Assembly: GCA_003512805.1 (NCBI GenBank)
Contig: DOOK01000030.1
Coordinates: forward strand, 1-15,049
DNA length: 15,049 bases
Direction: 5' to 3'
From: Erwinia sp.
Lineage (GTDB): Bacteria > Pseudomonadota > Gammaproteobacteria > Enterobacterales > Enterobacteriaceae
The position numbers and the translations under genes were made by a program. A model generated the notes under the pieces. That model ran no database searches, had not been told where the DNA came from, and saw nothing but the letters and a program-made list of their open reading frames with translations. This document shows positions 1-8,577 of the stretch, piece after piece (the stretch's first letter is position 1; each line of letters begins with the position of its first letter).

Positions 1-474
1 CAGGGCGAGGTGATCATGCCTGGCTACAAGTACAACCTGGCCGATATCAATGCGGTTATCGCACTGGTTCACCTGGGCAAACTGCGACAGCTGAACGCCC
101 GCCGTACGGAAATAGCTGAACGCTATTTACGGGAGCTGGCCGACACGCCGTTTCTGCCGCTTAGTCATCCCGCCTGGGCGCATCAGCATGCCTGGCATCT
201 GTTTATCATTCGCGTTGATGAAGCCCGTTGCGGCCTTAACCGCGATGCGCTGATGCAGGCGCTGAAAGAGCGGAACATCGGCACCGGCCTGCATTTCAGA
301 GCCGCGCATACGCAAAAATATTATCGCGAACGCTTTCCGGATCTCACTTTACCCGTCACGGAGTGGAATTCAGACCGCATCTGCTCAATCCCTCTGTTCC
401 CGACCATGAGCGACGAGGACGTCGAGCGCGTCATTACCGCGCTGCATGACATCGCTGAGAAATATCATGCCTGA
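1..474 (+). CDS. arnB: ArnB, UDP-L-Ara4O C-4'' transaminase (3' part)
   Basis: This is the last 157 codons of a PLP-dependent sugar aminotransferase of the DegT/DnrJ/EryC1 family. The frame is open from base 1 and ends at TGA 472-474, so the true start and the PLP-binding lysine lie left of the window. The visible stretch includes [44 protein letters not shown] and [15 protein letters not shown], all close to E. coli ArnB as I remember it. The family uses glutamate to convert UDP-L-Ara4O into UDP-L-Ara4N in the cytoplasm. It is the first gene of the arn operon, and its stop overlaps the arnC start by 8 bases. A GTG at position 10 is an internal valine codon, not a start. Identification is firm because of both sequence and gene order. 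Confidence 0.96.
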   Translation, partial: QGEVIMPGYKYNLADINAVIALVHLGKLRQLNARRTEIAERYLRELADTPFLPLSHPAWAHQHAWHLFIIRVDEARCGLNRDALMQALKERNIGTGLHFRAAHTQKYYRERFPDLTLPVTEWNSDRICSIPLFPTMSDEDVERVITALHDIAEKYHA

Positions 475-1447
475 TCAATCTATTAAAAAAGTTTCAGTTG
501 TTATTCCTGTCTATAACGAGCAGGAAAGCCTGCCGGAATTGATTCGCCGTACGCGGGCAGCCTGCGCGATGCTGTCTCAGGATCACGAAATTTTACTGGT
601 AGATGACGGAAGTAGCGATCGTTCGGCAGAACTGTTGATTGCGGCAGCCGAAGAACCGGCCAGCCATATCGTGGCCGTGTTGCTGAACCGTAATTATGGT
701 CAACATTCAGCCATTATGGCGGGATTCAGCCACGTTAGCGGCGATTTGATTATCACGTTGGATGCGGATTTACAGAATCCGCCGGAAGAGATCCCTCTGC
801 TGGTGGCGAAAGCGGAGGAGGGCTACGACGTCGTCGGCACCGTAAGGCAAAATCGCCAGGACAGCTGGTTTCGTAAAAAAGCCTCACGGCTGATTAATCA
901 CCTTATCCAGCGAGCAACGGGTAAGGCGATGGGGGATTATGGCTGCATGTTGCGAGCCTATCGTCGCCATATTATTGACGCCATGCTCCACTGCCATGAA
1001 CGCAGCACCTTTATCCCCATTCTGGCAAACACCTTTGCGCGCCGGACGATTGAAATCCCCGTGCTGCACGCGGAGCGTGAGTTCGGCGACTCCAAATACA
1101 GCCTGATGCGCCTGATTAATCTTATGTATGACCTGGTCACCTGCCTGACCACCACGCCACTGCGTATGCTCAGCGTGGTAGGCAGCATGATTGCGCTGCT
1201 TGGCTTCGCTTTTTCGCTTTTACTGATTTTGCTGCGCCTGTTCTTCGGTCCGGTATGGGCCGCTGACGGTGTATTTATGCTGTTCGCCGTCCTGTTCATT
1301 TTTATTGGTGCTCAGTTCGTTGGCATGGGGCTGCTGGGTGAATATATCGGCCGCATCTACAACGATGTACGCGCTCGTCCCCGTTATTTTGTACAGCGTG
1401 TAGTGAACGCCTCTCCATCGATTCCCGTTAAGGATAATAAAGAATGA
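467..1447 (+). CDS. arnC: ArnC, undecaprenyl-phosphate Ara4FN transferase
   Basis: This 326-residue family 2 glycosyltransferase moves the formylated sugar (Ara4FN) from UDP onto undecaprenyl phosphate at the cytoplasmic face of the inner membrane. The GT-A core starts with [20 protein letters not shown] and has the nucleotide-binding LLVDDGSSD (about residues 43-51) and the metal-binding [11 protein letters not shown] (98-108). Two C-terminal membrane segments follow, around residues 230-255 and 270-295, ending in [19 protein letters not shown] chose ATG 467 over the in-frame ATG 446: it gives an N-terminus of the length seen in E. coli, has GAGAA just upstream, and its ATG overlaps the end of arnB. 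The stop shares bases with the arnA start (ATGA at 1444-1447), suggesting translational coupling. Confidence 0.95.
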   Translation: MPDQSIKKVSVVIPVYNEQESLPELIRRTRAACAMLSQDHEILLVDDGSSDRSAELLIAAAEEPASHIVAVLLNRNYGQHSAIMAGFSHVSGDLIITLDADLQNPPEEIPLLVAKAEEGYDVVGTVRQNRQDSWFRKKASRLINHLIQRATGKAMGDYGCMLRAYRRHIIDAMLHCHERSTFIPILANTFARRTIEIPVLHAEREFGDSKYSLMRLINLMYDLVTCLTTTPLRMLSVVGSMIALLGFAFSLLLILLRLFFGPVWAADGVFMLFAVLFIFIGAQFVGMGLLGEYIGRIYNDVRARPRYFVQRVVNASPSIPVKDNKE

Positions 1448-3426
1448 AGACAGTTGTTTTTGCCTACCACGATATGGGATGTATCGGGATCAACGCCCTG
1501 ATTAATGCGGGTTATAAAATTGAAGCAATTTTTACCCATACCGACGCCACGAGTGAAAATCATTTTTTTGGTTCAGTAGCGCGCCTGGCGGCGGAGCAGG
1601 GGATCCCGGTTTTCGCGCCGGATGAGGTTAATCACCCTCTGTGGGTCGATCGTATCGGGGCAATGGCGCCGGATATCATCTTCTCTTTTTATTATCGCAA
1701 CCTGCTTTGTGACGCGATCTTAAACAGTGCTCGTGTCGGTTCGTTCAACCTGCACGGTTCCCTGTTGCCGAAATATCGCGGCCGCGCACCGCTTAACTGG
1801 GTTCTGGTTAACGGTGAAACGGAAACCGGCGTAACGCTGCACCGCATGACCGGACGGGCCGATGCCGGCGCGATTATCGCGCAGAAGAAAGTGGGCATTA
1901 CACCAGAAGAGACCGCGCTGACGCTGCACCGCAAGCTGAATGAGGCAGCGCAAGCCCTGTTGGCAGACTGCCTGCCGCTGCTAAAAGAGGGGCAGGCCTC
2001 GGAGTGGCCTCAGGATGAAAGTCAGGCCAGCCGTTTCGGTCGTCGCCAGCCGGAAGATGGACGTATCGACTGGACGCAACCGGCGGAAACCCTCAATAAC
2101 CTGGTGCGGGCGGTGACCGATCCCTGGCCGGGCGCGTTCGGTTACGTAGGCTCGACGAAATTTATCGTGTGGAAAAGCCGGGTACGCCACGATTTGCCTG
2201 CCGCCAAAGCCGGTACGGTGCTGTCCGTCGCGCCGCTGGTGGTGGCCTGTGGCGAGCAGGCGCTGGAGATAATGGCGGGCCAGAGCGAAAACGGCGTCTG
2301 GATGCAGGGCTCACAGCTGGCGCAAACGCTGGGACTGGTAAAAAGCGCGCTGCTAAGCAGCCAGAGTGTTTCCGTAATAAAACGGCGCACCCGCGTGCTC
2401 ATCCTTGGCGTTAACGGGTTTATTGGCAACCATTTGACCGAACGTCTGCTGAAGGATGAGAACTTTGACGTTTTTGGGCTGGATATCGGTTCCGACGCGA
2501 TTGGCCGGTTTATCGGGCATCCGCGCTTTCAGTTTGTGGAGGGCGATATCAGCATCCACTCCGAATGGATTGAATACCACATTAAAAAATGCGACGTGGT
2601 GCTGCCACTGGTCGCTATAGCGACGCCGATTGAATATACGCGTAATCCTCTGCGGGTATTTGAACTCGATTTCGAAGAGAACCTGAAGATTATTCGTGAC
2701 TGCGTAAAATACAAAAAGCGTATTATTTTTCCTTCCACCTCTGAAGTGTATGGCATGTGCACCGACGAGAAATTCGACGAAGATCATTCCAACCTGGTGG
2801 TCGGACCGATTAATAAGCAGCGTTGGATTTATTCCGTCTCCAAGCAGTTACTGGACAGGGTTATCTGGGCTTACGGCGATAAAGAGGGATTGCGCTTTAC
2901 GCTGTTCAGACCGTTTAACTGGATGGGGCCGCGCCTGGACAACCTGAATGCGGCCCGTATCGGCAGCTCGCGCGCCATTACCCAGCTCATTCTTAATCTG
3001 GTAGAAGGATCGCCGATAAAACTGATCGATGGCGGCAGGCAAAAACGCTGCTTTACCGATATCAGCGACGGTGTGGAAGCGCTGTTCCGCATTATTGAGA
3101 ATAAAAACGGCAACTGCGACGGGCAGATTATTAATATCGGCAATCCCGATAATGAAGCCAGCATCAAAGAACTGGCCGAGCAGCTGCTGGCCAGCTTTGA
3201 CCGCCACCCGCTGCGCGACAGCTTCCCGCCGTTTGCCGGCTTCCGCGAAGTCGAAAGCAGTAGCTATTACGGTAAAGGGTACCAGGATGTGGAGCACCGT
3301 AAACCAGCAATCCGCAACGCGCACCGCCTCCTGAACTGGCACCCGGAAGTGAAAATGGAGCAAACCATTGACGCCACGCTGGACTTCTTTTTACGCACGG
3401 TAGAAGGTGTGGATGCGCAAAAATGA
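1444..3426 (+). CDS. arnA: ArnA, bifunctional UDP-GlcA decarboxylase / UDP-Ara4N formyltransferase
   Basis: This 660-residue protein has the same length as E. coli ArnA and two fused enzymes. The N-terminal formyltransferase domain (about 1-300) uses 10-formyl-THF to formylate UDP-L-Ara4N. Its catalytic residues Asn102, His104 and Asp140 sit in [17 protein letters not shown] and TGRADAG. The C-terminal short-chain dehydrogenase domain (about 315-660) oxidatively decarboxylates UDP-glucuronate to UDP-L-Ara4O. It has the NAD-binding GVNGFIG (322-328), Ser433/Glu434 in STSEVYG, the Tyr463-x-x-x-Lys467 pair in YSVSK, and Arg619 in EHRKPA, all at the positions known from the E. coli enzyme. The start overlaps arnC and the stop overlaps arnD in ATGA junctions. 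No key residue is missing, so both activities should be intact. Confidence 0.97.
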   Translation: MKTVVFAYHDMGCIGINALINAGYKIEAIFTHTDATSENHFFGSVARLAAEQGIPVFAPDEVNHPLWVDRIGAMAPDIIFSFYYRNLLCDAILNSARVGSFNLHGSLLPKYRGRAPLNWVLVNGETETGVTLHRMTGRADAGAIIAQKKVGITPEETALTLHRKLNEAAQALLADCLPLLKEGQASEWPQDESQASRFGRRQPEDGRIDWTQPAETLNNLVRAVTDPWPGAFGYVGSTKFIVWKSRVRHDLPAAKAGTVLSVAPLVVACGEQALEIMAGQSENGVWMQGSQLAQTLGLVKSALLSSQSVSVIKRRTRVLILGVNGFIGNHLTERLLKDENFDVFGLDIGSDAIGRFIGHPRFQFVEGDISIHSEWIEYHIKKCDVVLPLVAIATPIEYTRNPLRVFELDFEENLKIIRDCVKYKKRIIFPSTSEVYGMCTDEKFDEDHSNLVVGPINKQRWIYSVSKQLLDRVIWAYGDKEGLRFTLFRPFNWMGPRLDNLNAARIGSSRAITQLILNLVEGSPIKLIDGGRQKRCFTDISDGVEALFRIIENKNGNCDGQIINIGNPDNEASIKELAEQLLASFDRHPLRDSFPPFAGFREVESSSYYGKGYQDVEHRKPAIRNAHRLLNWHPEVKMEQTIDATLDFFLRTVEGVDAQK

Positions 3427-4316
3427 AAAAAGTGGGCCTTCGTATTGATGTAGACACGTGGCGCGGTACGCGGAAAGGCGTACCGGAACTGCTGGCTATT
3501 CTCGATGCCCACCAGATACGCGCGAGTTTTTTCTTCAGCGTCGGCCCGGATAATATGGGGCGCCATTTATGGCGCCTGCTAAAACCGAAATTCCTGTGGA
3601 AAATGCTGCGTTCTGATGCCGCCTCGCTGTATGGCTGGGATATTTTACTGGCGGGTACGGCGTGGCCGGGCAGGAAGATCGGTAAGGGCCTGGCGGAGAT
3701 CGTGCGCTCGACCGCGGATCGTCATGAGATCGGGCTGCATGCCTGGGATCATTTTGCCTGGCAAACCTGGGCAGGCGTCTGGTCTTCGCAGCAGCTGACC
3801 TGGCAAATCCAGGCCGGAGAGGCAGCCCTGCGGGAAATTATCGGGCAGCCGGTAACCTGCTCTGCCGTGGCGGGCTGGCGGGCAGACCAGCGTATCGTTG
3901 AGGCGAAAGAACCTTTTCATTTTCGTTACAACAGCGACTGCCGTGGAACGGCGCCTTTTCTACCGCGCCTGGCCAATGGCGAGCCGGGGACGGTACAGAT
4001 CCCGGTCACGCTGCCAACCTGGGATGAAGTAGCAGGAACCGCGGTCAAAAAGGAGGAGTGGAATGCTTTTATTATTGACCGTATTAAAAAGGATAGAGGC
4101 ACCCCCGTTTATACCATTCACGCTGAAGTGGAAGGCATAGCCATGAGCAAAATGTTCAGCGAGCTGCTGACGCTGGCAAAGCAGGAAGGAATCCATTTCT
4201 GTCCACTAGGCGACTTATTGCCTGAGGACCTTTTTACGCTGCCGATGGGAAAAATTGTCAGGGGCAGCCTGCCCGGTCGCGAAGGGTGGTTAGGTTGCCA
4301 ACAACCAGTGGGATAA
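3423..4316 (+). CDS. arnD: ArnD, undecaprenyl-phosphate-Ara4FN deformylase
   Basis: This 297-residue NodB-type polysaccharide deacetylase removes the formyl group from Ara4FN on undecaprenyl phosphate, making the final lipid-linked donor and driving the pathway forward. The family's metal and catalytic motifs are present: [11 protein letters not shown] with Asp9 and Asp11 near the N-terminus, and [14 protein letters not shown] with His106 and His110. [11 protein letters not shown] (about 143-153) and [10 protein letters not shown] near residue 230 correspond to later deacetylase motifs. Length matches E. coli (296). The start overlaps the arnA stop in an ATGA junction. The C-terminal tail after PLGDLLP is short and probably lineage-specific. 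Confidence 0.95.
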   Translation: MKKVGLRIDVDTWRGTRKGVPELLAILDAHQIRASFFFSVGPDNMGRHLWRLLKPKFLWKMLRSDAASLYGWDILLAGTAWPGRKIGKGLAEIVRSTADRHEIGLHAWDHFAWQTWAGVWSSQQLTWQIQAGEAALREIIGQPVTCSAVAGWRADQRIVEAKEPFHFRYNSDCRGTAPFLPRLANGEPGTVQIPVTLPTWDEVAGTAVKKEEWNAFIIDRIKKDRGTPVYTIHAEVEGIAMSKMFSELLTLAKQEGIHFCPLGDLLPEDLFTLPMGKIVRGSLPGREGWLGCQQPVG

Positions 4317-4320
4317 TGTA

Positions 4321-5982
4321 ATGAAACTGATGAGAAACGGCGTTCTCTTGCTGATGCTTTTTGGCCTGTATTATCTGGTGCCGCTGACCTCGCGCGCGCT
4401 CTGGCAGCCCGACGAATCACGCTATGCGGAAATCAGCCGGGAAATGCTGGCGACCGGCAGCTGGGTGGTGCCGCATTTCCTTGACCTGCGCTATTTTGAA
4501 AAACCGGTCATGGGCTACTGGATTAATAACCTCAGCCAGCTGATCTTTGGCCATAACAACTTTGGCGTGCGGTTTGGCTCGGTCTTCTCGATCACGCTGA
4601 CGGCACTGTTGCTGTACTGGCTTACGCTACGGATCTGGCGCGATCGCACCACGGCGCGGATGGCGAGCACGATCTTTCTTACCAGCCTGTTGGTCTATGG
4701 CGTCGGGACTTATGCCGTACTCGATCCCGCGATTACGCTATGGCTGGTGGCAACGATGTGCGCCTGCTGGCTGGCAATGGAAGCCCCCACGAGCGTCAAA
4801 AAAGCGATAGCCTGGCTGCTGGTTGGAGGCGCCTGCGGAATGGGGCTGATGACCAAAGGTTTTCTGGCGCTCGCCGTGCCGGTGGTGGCGCTTCTGCCGT
4901 GGATCCTTTATCAGCAGCGTCTGAAAGAGACGGTAGCCTGGGCCGGGCTGGCCGTGGCGGGGGCAGTGGTCATTACCGCGCCCTGGGCTATAGCTATCGC
5001 GCAGCGCGAACCCGATTTTTGGCACTATTTTTTCTGGGTCGAACATATCCAACGGTTTGCTGAAGAAAATGCACAGCACAAGGCGCCGTTCTGGTATTAC
5101 CTGCCGGTAGTGTTAGCAGGTAGCCTCCCCTGGCTGGCCCTGCTGCCCGGCGCCCTGCGCGGCGGCTGGCAGGCGCGCCGACAGGAGGCGGGCGCCCTTT
5201 ATTTACTGAGCTGGCTAATCATGCCGCTGCTGTTTTTCAGCGTAGCGAAAGGCAAGTTGCTCACCTATATTTTGCCATGCTTCGCACCGCTGGCGGCGTT
5301 GATGGCCAGAGAGGCCGTGCGCCTGGCAAGAGTAAACGGCAGGGCACTGCGTCTTAACGGCTGGATAAACCTGGCGTTTGGCCTGCTTTGTACGCTGGTA
5401 GTGGTGGTTTTTCTGGCTCCCTGGGGCGTGGCGAAGCATCCACTTTTTGCCGCACATGAACAGCTAAAAGCGGTGCTGGCCGCCGTGATTTTTCTGTTCT
5501 GGGCGGGCTGCGGGCTGGTAACTCTGTCTGCGCCGTCACAGCGCTGGGCATGGGCGGCCTGTGCGCCGTTGGCGCTGGCGCTGCTGTTCGGCATGGTCAT
5601 TCCCGACAGGATCCGCGATGCCAAACAGCCGCAGGTATTCATTCGCGATATGAAAAGCCAGATAGCGCCAAGCCGTTACGTGCTGGCGAACAATCCCGGC
5701 CTCGCGTCCGGCCTTGCCTGGGAACTGCAGCGCAGCGATATCCTGCTTTATGAGCAGCCGGGCGAAGTACAGTACGGTCTCCGTTATGCAGATGCCCGAG
5801 GGAAGTTTATCCCTCAGGAAGATTTTGCCGCGTGGCTGGCGCAGCACCGTCGTGAAGGCAGCGTGACGCTGGTAATGGTGATGTCGCGCAATAATGAAAA
5901 TACGGATGCCGAAGTGCCGCAGGCCGATACCCGCTACCAGCGCGGCCGGTTAGTTATCTACCAATATAGCCAGCAGCCATGA
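4321..5982 (+). CDS. arnT: ArnT, undecaprenyl phosphate-L-Ara4N : lipid A transferase
   Basis: This 553-residue polytopic inner-membrane glycosyltransferase of the GT-C fold (PMT family) transfers L-Ara4N from undecaprenyl phosphate to lipid A phosphates on the periplasmic side. This lowers the negative charge of the outer membrane and gives resistance to polymyxins. The N-terminal hydrophobic segment is followed by the first periplasmic loop LWQPDESRYAEISREML (about 28-43), with the conserved acidic pair, and RYFEKPVMGYWIN (57-69). Later hallmarks are TYAVLDP, MTKGFLALAVPV, the strongly conserved IAQREPDFWHYFFWVEHIQR, and SVAKGKLLTYILPCFAPLA. A soluble C-terminal region starts near residue 430. 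ATG 4321 lies 4 bases after arnD; E. coli ArnT (550 residues) begins in the same way. The stop overlaps arnE in ATGA. Confidence 0.96.
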   Translation: MKLMRNGVLLLMLFGLYYLVPLTSRALWQPDESRYAEISREMLATGSWVVPHFLDLRYFEKPVMGYWINNLSQLIFGHNNFGVRFGSVFSITLTALLLYWLTLRIWRDRTTARMASTIFLTSLLVYGVGTYAVLDPAITLWLVATMCACWLAMEAPTSVKKAIAWLLVGGACGMGLMTKGFLALAVPVVALLPWILYQQRLKETVAWAGLAVAGAVVITAPWAIAIAQREPDFWHYFFWVEHIQRFAEENAQHKAPFWYYLPVVLAGSLPWLALLPGALRGGWQARRQEAGALYLLSWLIMPLLFFSVAKGKLLTYILPCFAPLAALMAREAVRLARVNGRALRLNGWINLAFGLLCTLVVVVFLAPWGVAKHPLFAAHEQLKAVLAAVIFLFWAGCGLVTLSAPSQRWAWAACAPLALALLFGMVIPDRIRDAKQPQVFIRDMKSQIAPSRYVLANNPGLASGLAWELQRSDILLYEQPGEVQYGLRYADARGKFIPQEDFAAWLAQHRREGSVTLVMVMSRNNENTDAEVPQADTRYQRGRLVIYQYSQQP

Positions 5983-6311
5983 GTACGCTGCTGATCCTGT
6001 TCAGCAGCCTGCTGAGCTGCGCCGGACAGCTTTGTCAGAAGCAGGCCGCCCAGCATGGCCTGCTAAAGGGGAAAAGGCACCTGCTGTTTTGGCTTGGGTT
6101 GAGCGTGCTGCTGCTCGGCTGTGCCATGCTGGTCTGGCTGCGGGTGTTGCAGCTGGTGCCGGTCGGCGTGGCGTATCCCATGCTGAGCCTGAATTTTATT
6201 TTTATTGTGCTGGCAGCTCGCTGGTTGTGGCAGGAAGTCGTACCGCTTCGCCACTGGCTGGGCGTCTTGATGATAGTTGCCGGTGTGGCCGTCATGGGGA
6301 TCTACGCCTGA
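5979..6311 (+). CDS. arnE: ArnE, SMR-like subunit of the Ara4N-lipid flippase
   Basis: This 110-residue protein has four predicted membrane helices and belongs to the EamA/small multidrug resistance-like group. With ArnF it is thought to flip undecaprenyl phosphate-L-Ara4N from the cytoplasmic to the periplasmic leaflet. Visible marks are LLSCAGQLCQKQAAQHG in helix 1, the loop LQLVPVGVAYPMLSLNFIFIVLAA, and RHWLGVLMIVAGVAVMG in the last helix, parallel to E. coli ArnE (111 residues). The start shares ATGA with the arnT stop. The stop TGA shares its last A with the arnF ATG (TGATG), so arnE and arnF are probably made in near-equal amounts. Confidence 0.93.
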   Translation: MSTLLILFSSLLSCAGQLCQKQAAQHGLLKGKRHLLFWLGLSVLLLGCAMLVWLRVLQLVPVGVAYPMLSLNFIFIVLAARWLWQEVVPLRHWLGVLMIVAGVAVMGIYA

Positions 6312-6700
6312 TGGGCCTGCTACTGGCTGTATGCAGTATTTTGTTGGTCAGCGCGGCGCAGCTGCTGATGCGCTGGTCGCTGGTCACTTTACCCGCCGCC
6401 AGTGACGCCGCCGCCTTTTTCTCCGCATTACGGGCTTTGCCGCCCGGTGCATGGGGGCTGGCAGCTGGCCTACTGGCCTATGCGCTCTCTATGCTCTGCT
6501 GGTTACTGGCGCTAAGACGAATAGCGCTCAGCAAAATTTATCCGCTGCTGAGCATCAGTTATGTGCTGGTCTGGTGCGCAGCGCTGTTTCTGCCTGCTTT
6601 TAATGAGACTTTTCGCTGGGGAAAACTGCTGGGCGTTTTGCTCATCCTCGGCGGCCTGCTGCTGATTGGCTGGCCACAAAAGACAAAGCCCGCCAAATGA
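6311..6700 (+). CDS. arnF: ArnF, SMR-like subunit of the Ara4N-lipid flippase
   Basis: This 129-residue protein with four predicted helices is the partner of ArnE in the proposed flippase. Recognisable parts are LLVSAAQLLMRWSL in helix 1, LLAYALSMLCWLLALRRIALSKIYP with the short loop typical of the pair, SISYVLVWCAALFLP, and a final hydrophobic helix ending GWPQKTKPAK. E. coli ArnF has 128 residues. The frame is open much further upstream (to 6032), but that extension reads arnE out of frame. The ATG at 6311, overlapping the arnE stop, is the sensible start. It is the last gene of the arn operon. Confidence 0.93.
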   Translation: MGLLLAVCSILLVSAAQLLMRWSLVTLPAASDAAAFFSALRALPPGAWGLAAGLLAYALSMLCWLLALRRIALSKIYPLLSISYVLVWCAALFLPAFNETFRWGKLLGVLLILGGLLLIGWPQKTKPAK

Positions 6701-6701
6701 A

Positions 6702-6730
6702 AAGACAGGCTGGTCGGTAAACGGTATAGT
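6702..6730 (+). promoter_or_regulatory. Candidate sigma-70 promoter for the binding protein-fetAB unit
   Basis: Just after the arnF stop there is AAGACA (6702-6707; 4 of 6 matches to the -35 box), a 17-base spacer, and TATAGT (6725-6730; 5 of 6 matches to the -10 box). A start near 6737 would leave a leader of about 26 bases before the strong ribosome binding site AAGGAGAG (6750-6757). A 6-base inverted repeat, AGGCTG at 6707-6712 and CAGCCT at 6731-6736, spans the -35 to -10 region. It could be an operator or, with the T-rich stretch 6741-6748, a weak arn terminator. No Fur-box-like sequence is visible here. Inference from sequence only. Confidence 0.35.
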
Positions 6731-6762
6731 CAGCCTCGCTTATTTTTTGAAGGAGAGATGGC

Positions 6763-7872
6763 ATGATTCGCCGCTGGCTTTTACTGGCTTCCCTGACTGT
6801 TTCTGCGGGTGCCGCCGCAACTACTTATCCGTTGCAGATTACCGACATGGATAATCAAACCATCACCCTGCGCAAAGAGCCGCAGCACATCATTTTGCAG
6901 GATGGTCGCGATATTATGGCGCTGGCCCTGCTTGACCGTGAAAATCCCTTCCGTCGCGTGGTGGCCTGGAACAATCTGCCGAAAAAGCAGGACCCGCAAA
7001 CCTGGGCGTTACTGAGTAAAACCTGGCCGGAAGCGGCTAAGATCATCGATATGGGCTTCAACGATCAGGGACAGGTGGATCTGGAAAGCGTGGTGGCCCA
7101 ACAGCCGGATCTGATGATTGCCCAGCTGCGCGGCAAAGCGGCGCTGGAGCAAACCGGCGTGCTGGCTACGCTTCAGCGCCTGCATATTCCGGTTATGTTT
7201 ATCGATTATGAGCTGCATCCGGTACAGAACACGGCTAACAGCATTACGCTGTTGGGCAAAGTGCTGAATCAGGAGCAGCGTGCAAAAGCCTATACGGACT
7301 TTTACCAGCAGCATCTGGATGCCATGCAGCAAACCATCGGCAAAATTGCTAAAAAACCCACGGTCTTTATCGAGCCTATTGCCGGTAACTCGGACAGCTG
7401 CTGCTTTACGCACGGTCATAACGGCTGGGGCGGCCTGGTAGAAGCCGTTGGCGGTAAAAATATTGGCTCGACGCTGCTGCCGGGATCGTCAGGCTTTGTG
7501 GCGCTGGAGAAGATTATTGCCATGAAGCCAGACGTTTATATTATGTCCGGTTCGAAACGGCCAAATAAAAACGTGCTGCCGTTTGGTTACAATGCCTCGA
7601 CCCAGGACGTGAAAGCGACCTTTACCACGCTGGTTAATCGCAACGGATTACAGCAGATTGCGCCGGTGCAGCAGGGCAGGGCGTATGGGGTTTATCATCA
7701 TTTCTATAATCATCCTTATAATATTATCGGGATGGAAATTCTGGCGCGCGATCTTTATCCGCAGTCGTTTAGCAAGATGGATCCTGTCGCGGATTTCCAT
7801 CAAATCATTACGCGTTTCACTAAACTGCCGGATGCGCCCGTTGTGCTCAGCTATTCCGCCACTCAGCAATAA
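6763..7872 (+). CDS. Periplasmic siderophore/Fe-type ABC transporter substrate-binding protein
   Basis: This 369-residue secreted protein of the FepB/BtuF-like class III binding proteins (periplasmic binding protein 2 family) should bind an iron complex or related metal chelate in the periplasm. A signal peptide is clear: MIRR, a hydrophobic core, and small residues near 15-19, with cleavage probably around residue 19. The N-lobe has LRKEPQHIILQDGRDIMALALL (37-58). The inter-lobe helix region spans about 150-190. The C-lobe has GNSDSCCFTHGHNGWGGLVEAVGGKNIG (208-235), with two adjacent cysteines (213-214), then LEKIIAMKPDVYIMSG and the aromatic/His-rich YHHFYNHPYNIIGMEIL (311-327), a motif I associate with one iron-binding subgroup. 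The start has AAGGAGAG five bases upstream. fetA follows 39 bases downstream, so the binding protein may serve the FetAB transporter or have lost its own permease. The substrate cannot be told from sequence. Confidence 0.85.
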   Translation: MIRRWLLLASLTVSAGAAATTYPLQITDMDNQTITLRKEPQHIILQDGRDIMALALLDRENPFRRVVAWNNLPKKQDPQTWALLSKTWPEAAKIIDMGFNDQGQVDLESVVAQQPDLMIAQLRGKAALEQTGVLATLQRLHIPVMFIDYELHPVQNTANSITLLGKVLNQEQRAKAYTDFYQQHLDAMQQTIGKIAKKPTVFIEPIAGNSDSCCFTHGHNGWGGLVEAVGGKNIGSTLLPGSSGFVALEKIIAMKPDVYIMSGSKRPNKNVLPFGYNASTQDVKATFTTLVNRNGLQQIAPVQQGRAYGVYHHFYNHPYNIIGMEILARDLYPQSFSKMDPVADFHQIITRFTKLPDAPVVLSYSATQQ

Positions 7873-7879
7873 TCCGTTC

Positions 7880-7907
7880 GGGCGGCCTGAGCCGCCCCTT
7901 TCAGGCC
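7880..7907 (+). promoter_or_regulatory. Two mutually exclusive hairpins overlapping the fetA ribosome binding site
   Basis: Between the binding-protein stop (7870-7872) and the fetA ATG (7912) there are two perfect 7-bp stems that share bases. Stem A pairs GGGCGGC (7880-7886) with GCCGCCC (7891-7897) around a CTGA loop. Stem B pairs GGCCTGA (7884-7890) with TCAGGCC (7901-7907) around a 10-base loop. They cannot form together. Stem B buries CAGG (7902-7905), the only ribosome-binding-like sequence before fetA; stem A leaves it free. Stem A alone also resembles a weak intrinsic terminator, though only CTTT follows it. The base pairing is seen directly; the switching role is inference. Confidence 0.5.
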
Positions 7908-7911
7908 GACC

Positions 7912-8577
7912 ATGCCCGCTTTAACACCTTTACTCGATGTGCATCATATCAGCTATAGCCCACACCAGACCGGGCTGCTTGCTCCCGTCTCGTTCCAGCT
8001 GAACGCAGGGGAACAGCTCTACCTGACTGGCCCTTCCGGCAGCGGTAAAAGTACGCTGTTAAAGATTATCGCCTCACTGCTGGAACCCACAACCGGCACC
8101 CTGATGTATAAGGGCGATCCTGTCGCGAACCTTAAGCCGGAACAGTATCGCCGTGAGGTTTCTTACTGCTTCCAGTCACCGACGCTGTTTGGTGAAACGG
8201 TATGGGATAATCTTGCGCTACCCTGGCATATCCGGCAGCAGAAAGCAGATCCCGCTCTGCTGCGACGCTGGTTGGAAAAAGTCCGCCTGCCGGGCGATCT
8301 GCTGGATAAAAACATCAGCCTGCTTTCCGGCGGCGAAAAGCTGCGGGTGGCCTTACTGCGCAATCTGCAGTTTCTGCCGGCTATCCTGCTACTGGACGAG
8401 ATTACCAGCGCGCTGGACGAAGAAAATAAGCAGGGAATAGGCGAGCTGATTGACGATATGGCAAAACAGCAGGGCACGGCGGTTATTTGGATCACGCACG
8501 ATAAAATGGAAATCGAACGGGCGCCGCGGCTACTCACCCTGACTGCCCCTGCCAGGAGCGAAAATGAGCCAGCATAA
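7912..8577 (+). CDS. fetA: FetA (YbbL-like), ABC transporter ATPase
   Basis: This 221-residue ATPase is the cytoplasmic motor of an ABC transporter. E. coli FetAB was proposed to export iron and raise resistance to oxidative stress. The nucleotide-binding motifs are complete: Walker A GPSGSGKST (40-48), Q-loop Gln88, signature LSGGE (138-142) followed by KLR where E. coli has KQR, Walker B ILLLDE (158-163) with the D-loop SALD, and switch His196 in ITHDK. The stretches SPTLFGETVWDNL and LLDEITSALDEENK match the E. coli protein (225 residues). The ribosome site is weak (CAGG) and sits in a potential hairpin. The gene overlaps fetB by 14 bases, as expected for a paired transporter. Confidence 0.92.
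   Translation: MPALTPLLDVHHISYSPHQTGLLAPVSFQLNAGEQLYLTGPSGSGKSTLLKIIASLLEPTTGTLMYKGDPVANLKPEQYRREVSYCFQSPTLFGETVWDNLALPWHIRQQKADPALLRRWLEKVRLPGDLLDKNISLLSGGEKLRVALLRNLQFLPAILLLDEITSALDEENKQGIGELIDDMAKQQGTAVIWITHDKMEIERAPRLLTLTAPARSENEPA

Noticed and set aside
446..466. In-frame upstream ATG (446) as arnC start
   Set aside because: It adds seven residues not seen in the family and lies deep in arnB. ATG 467 has a better ribosome site and the usual overlap.
6032..6700. A 222-codon plus-strand frame covering arnE and arnF
   Set aside because: Its first half reads arnE out of frame. Only the part from 6311 matches ArnF, and that ATG overlaps the arnE stop as expected.
6700..6762. Fur box ahead of the binding protein-fetAB unit
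   Set aside because: Expected for iron genes, but no GATAATGAT-like sequence is present in this short gap.
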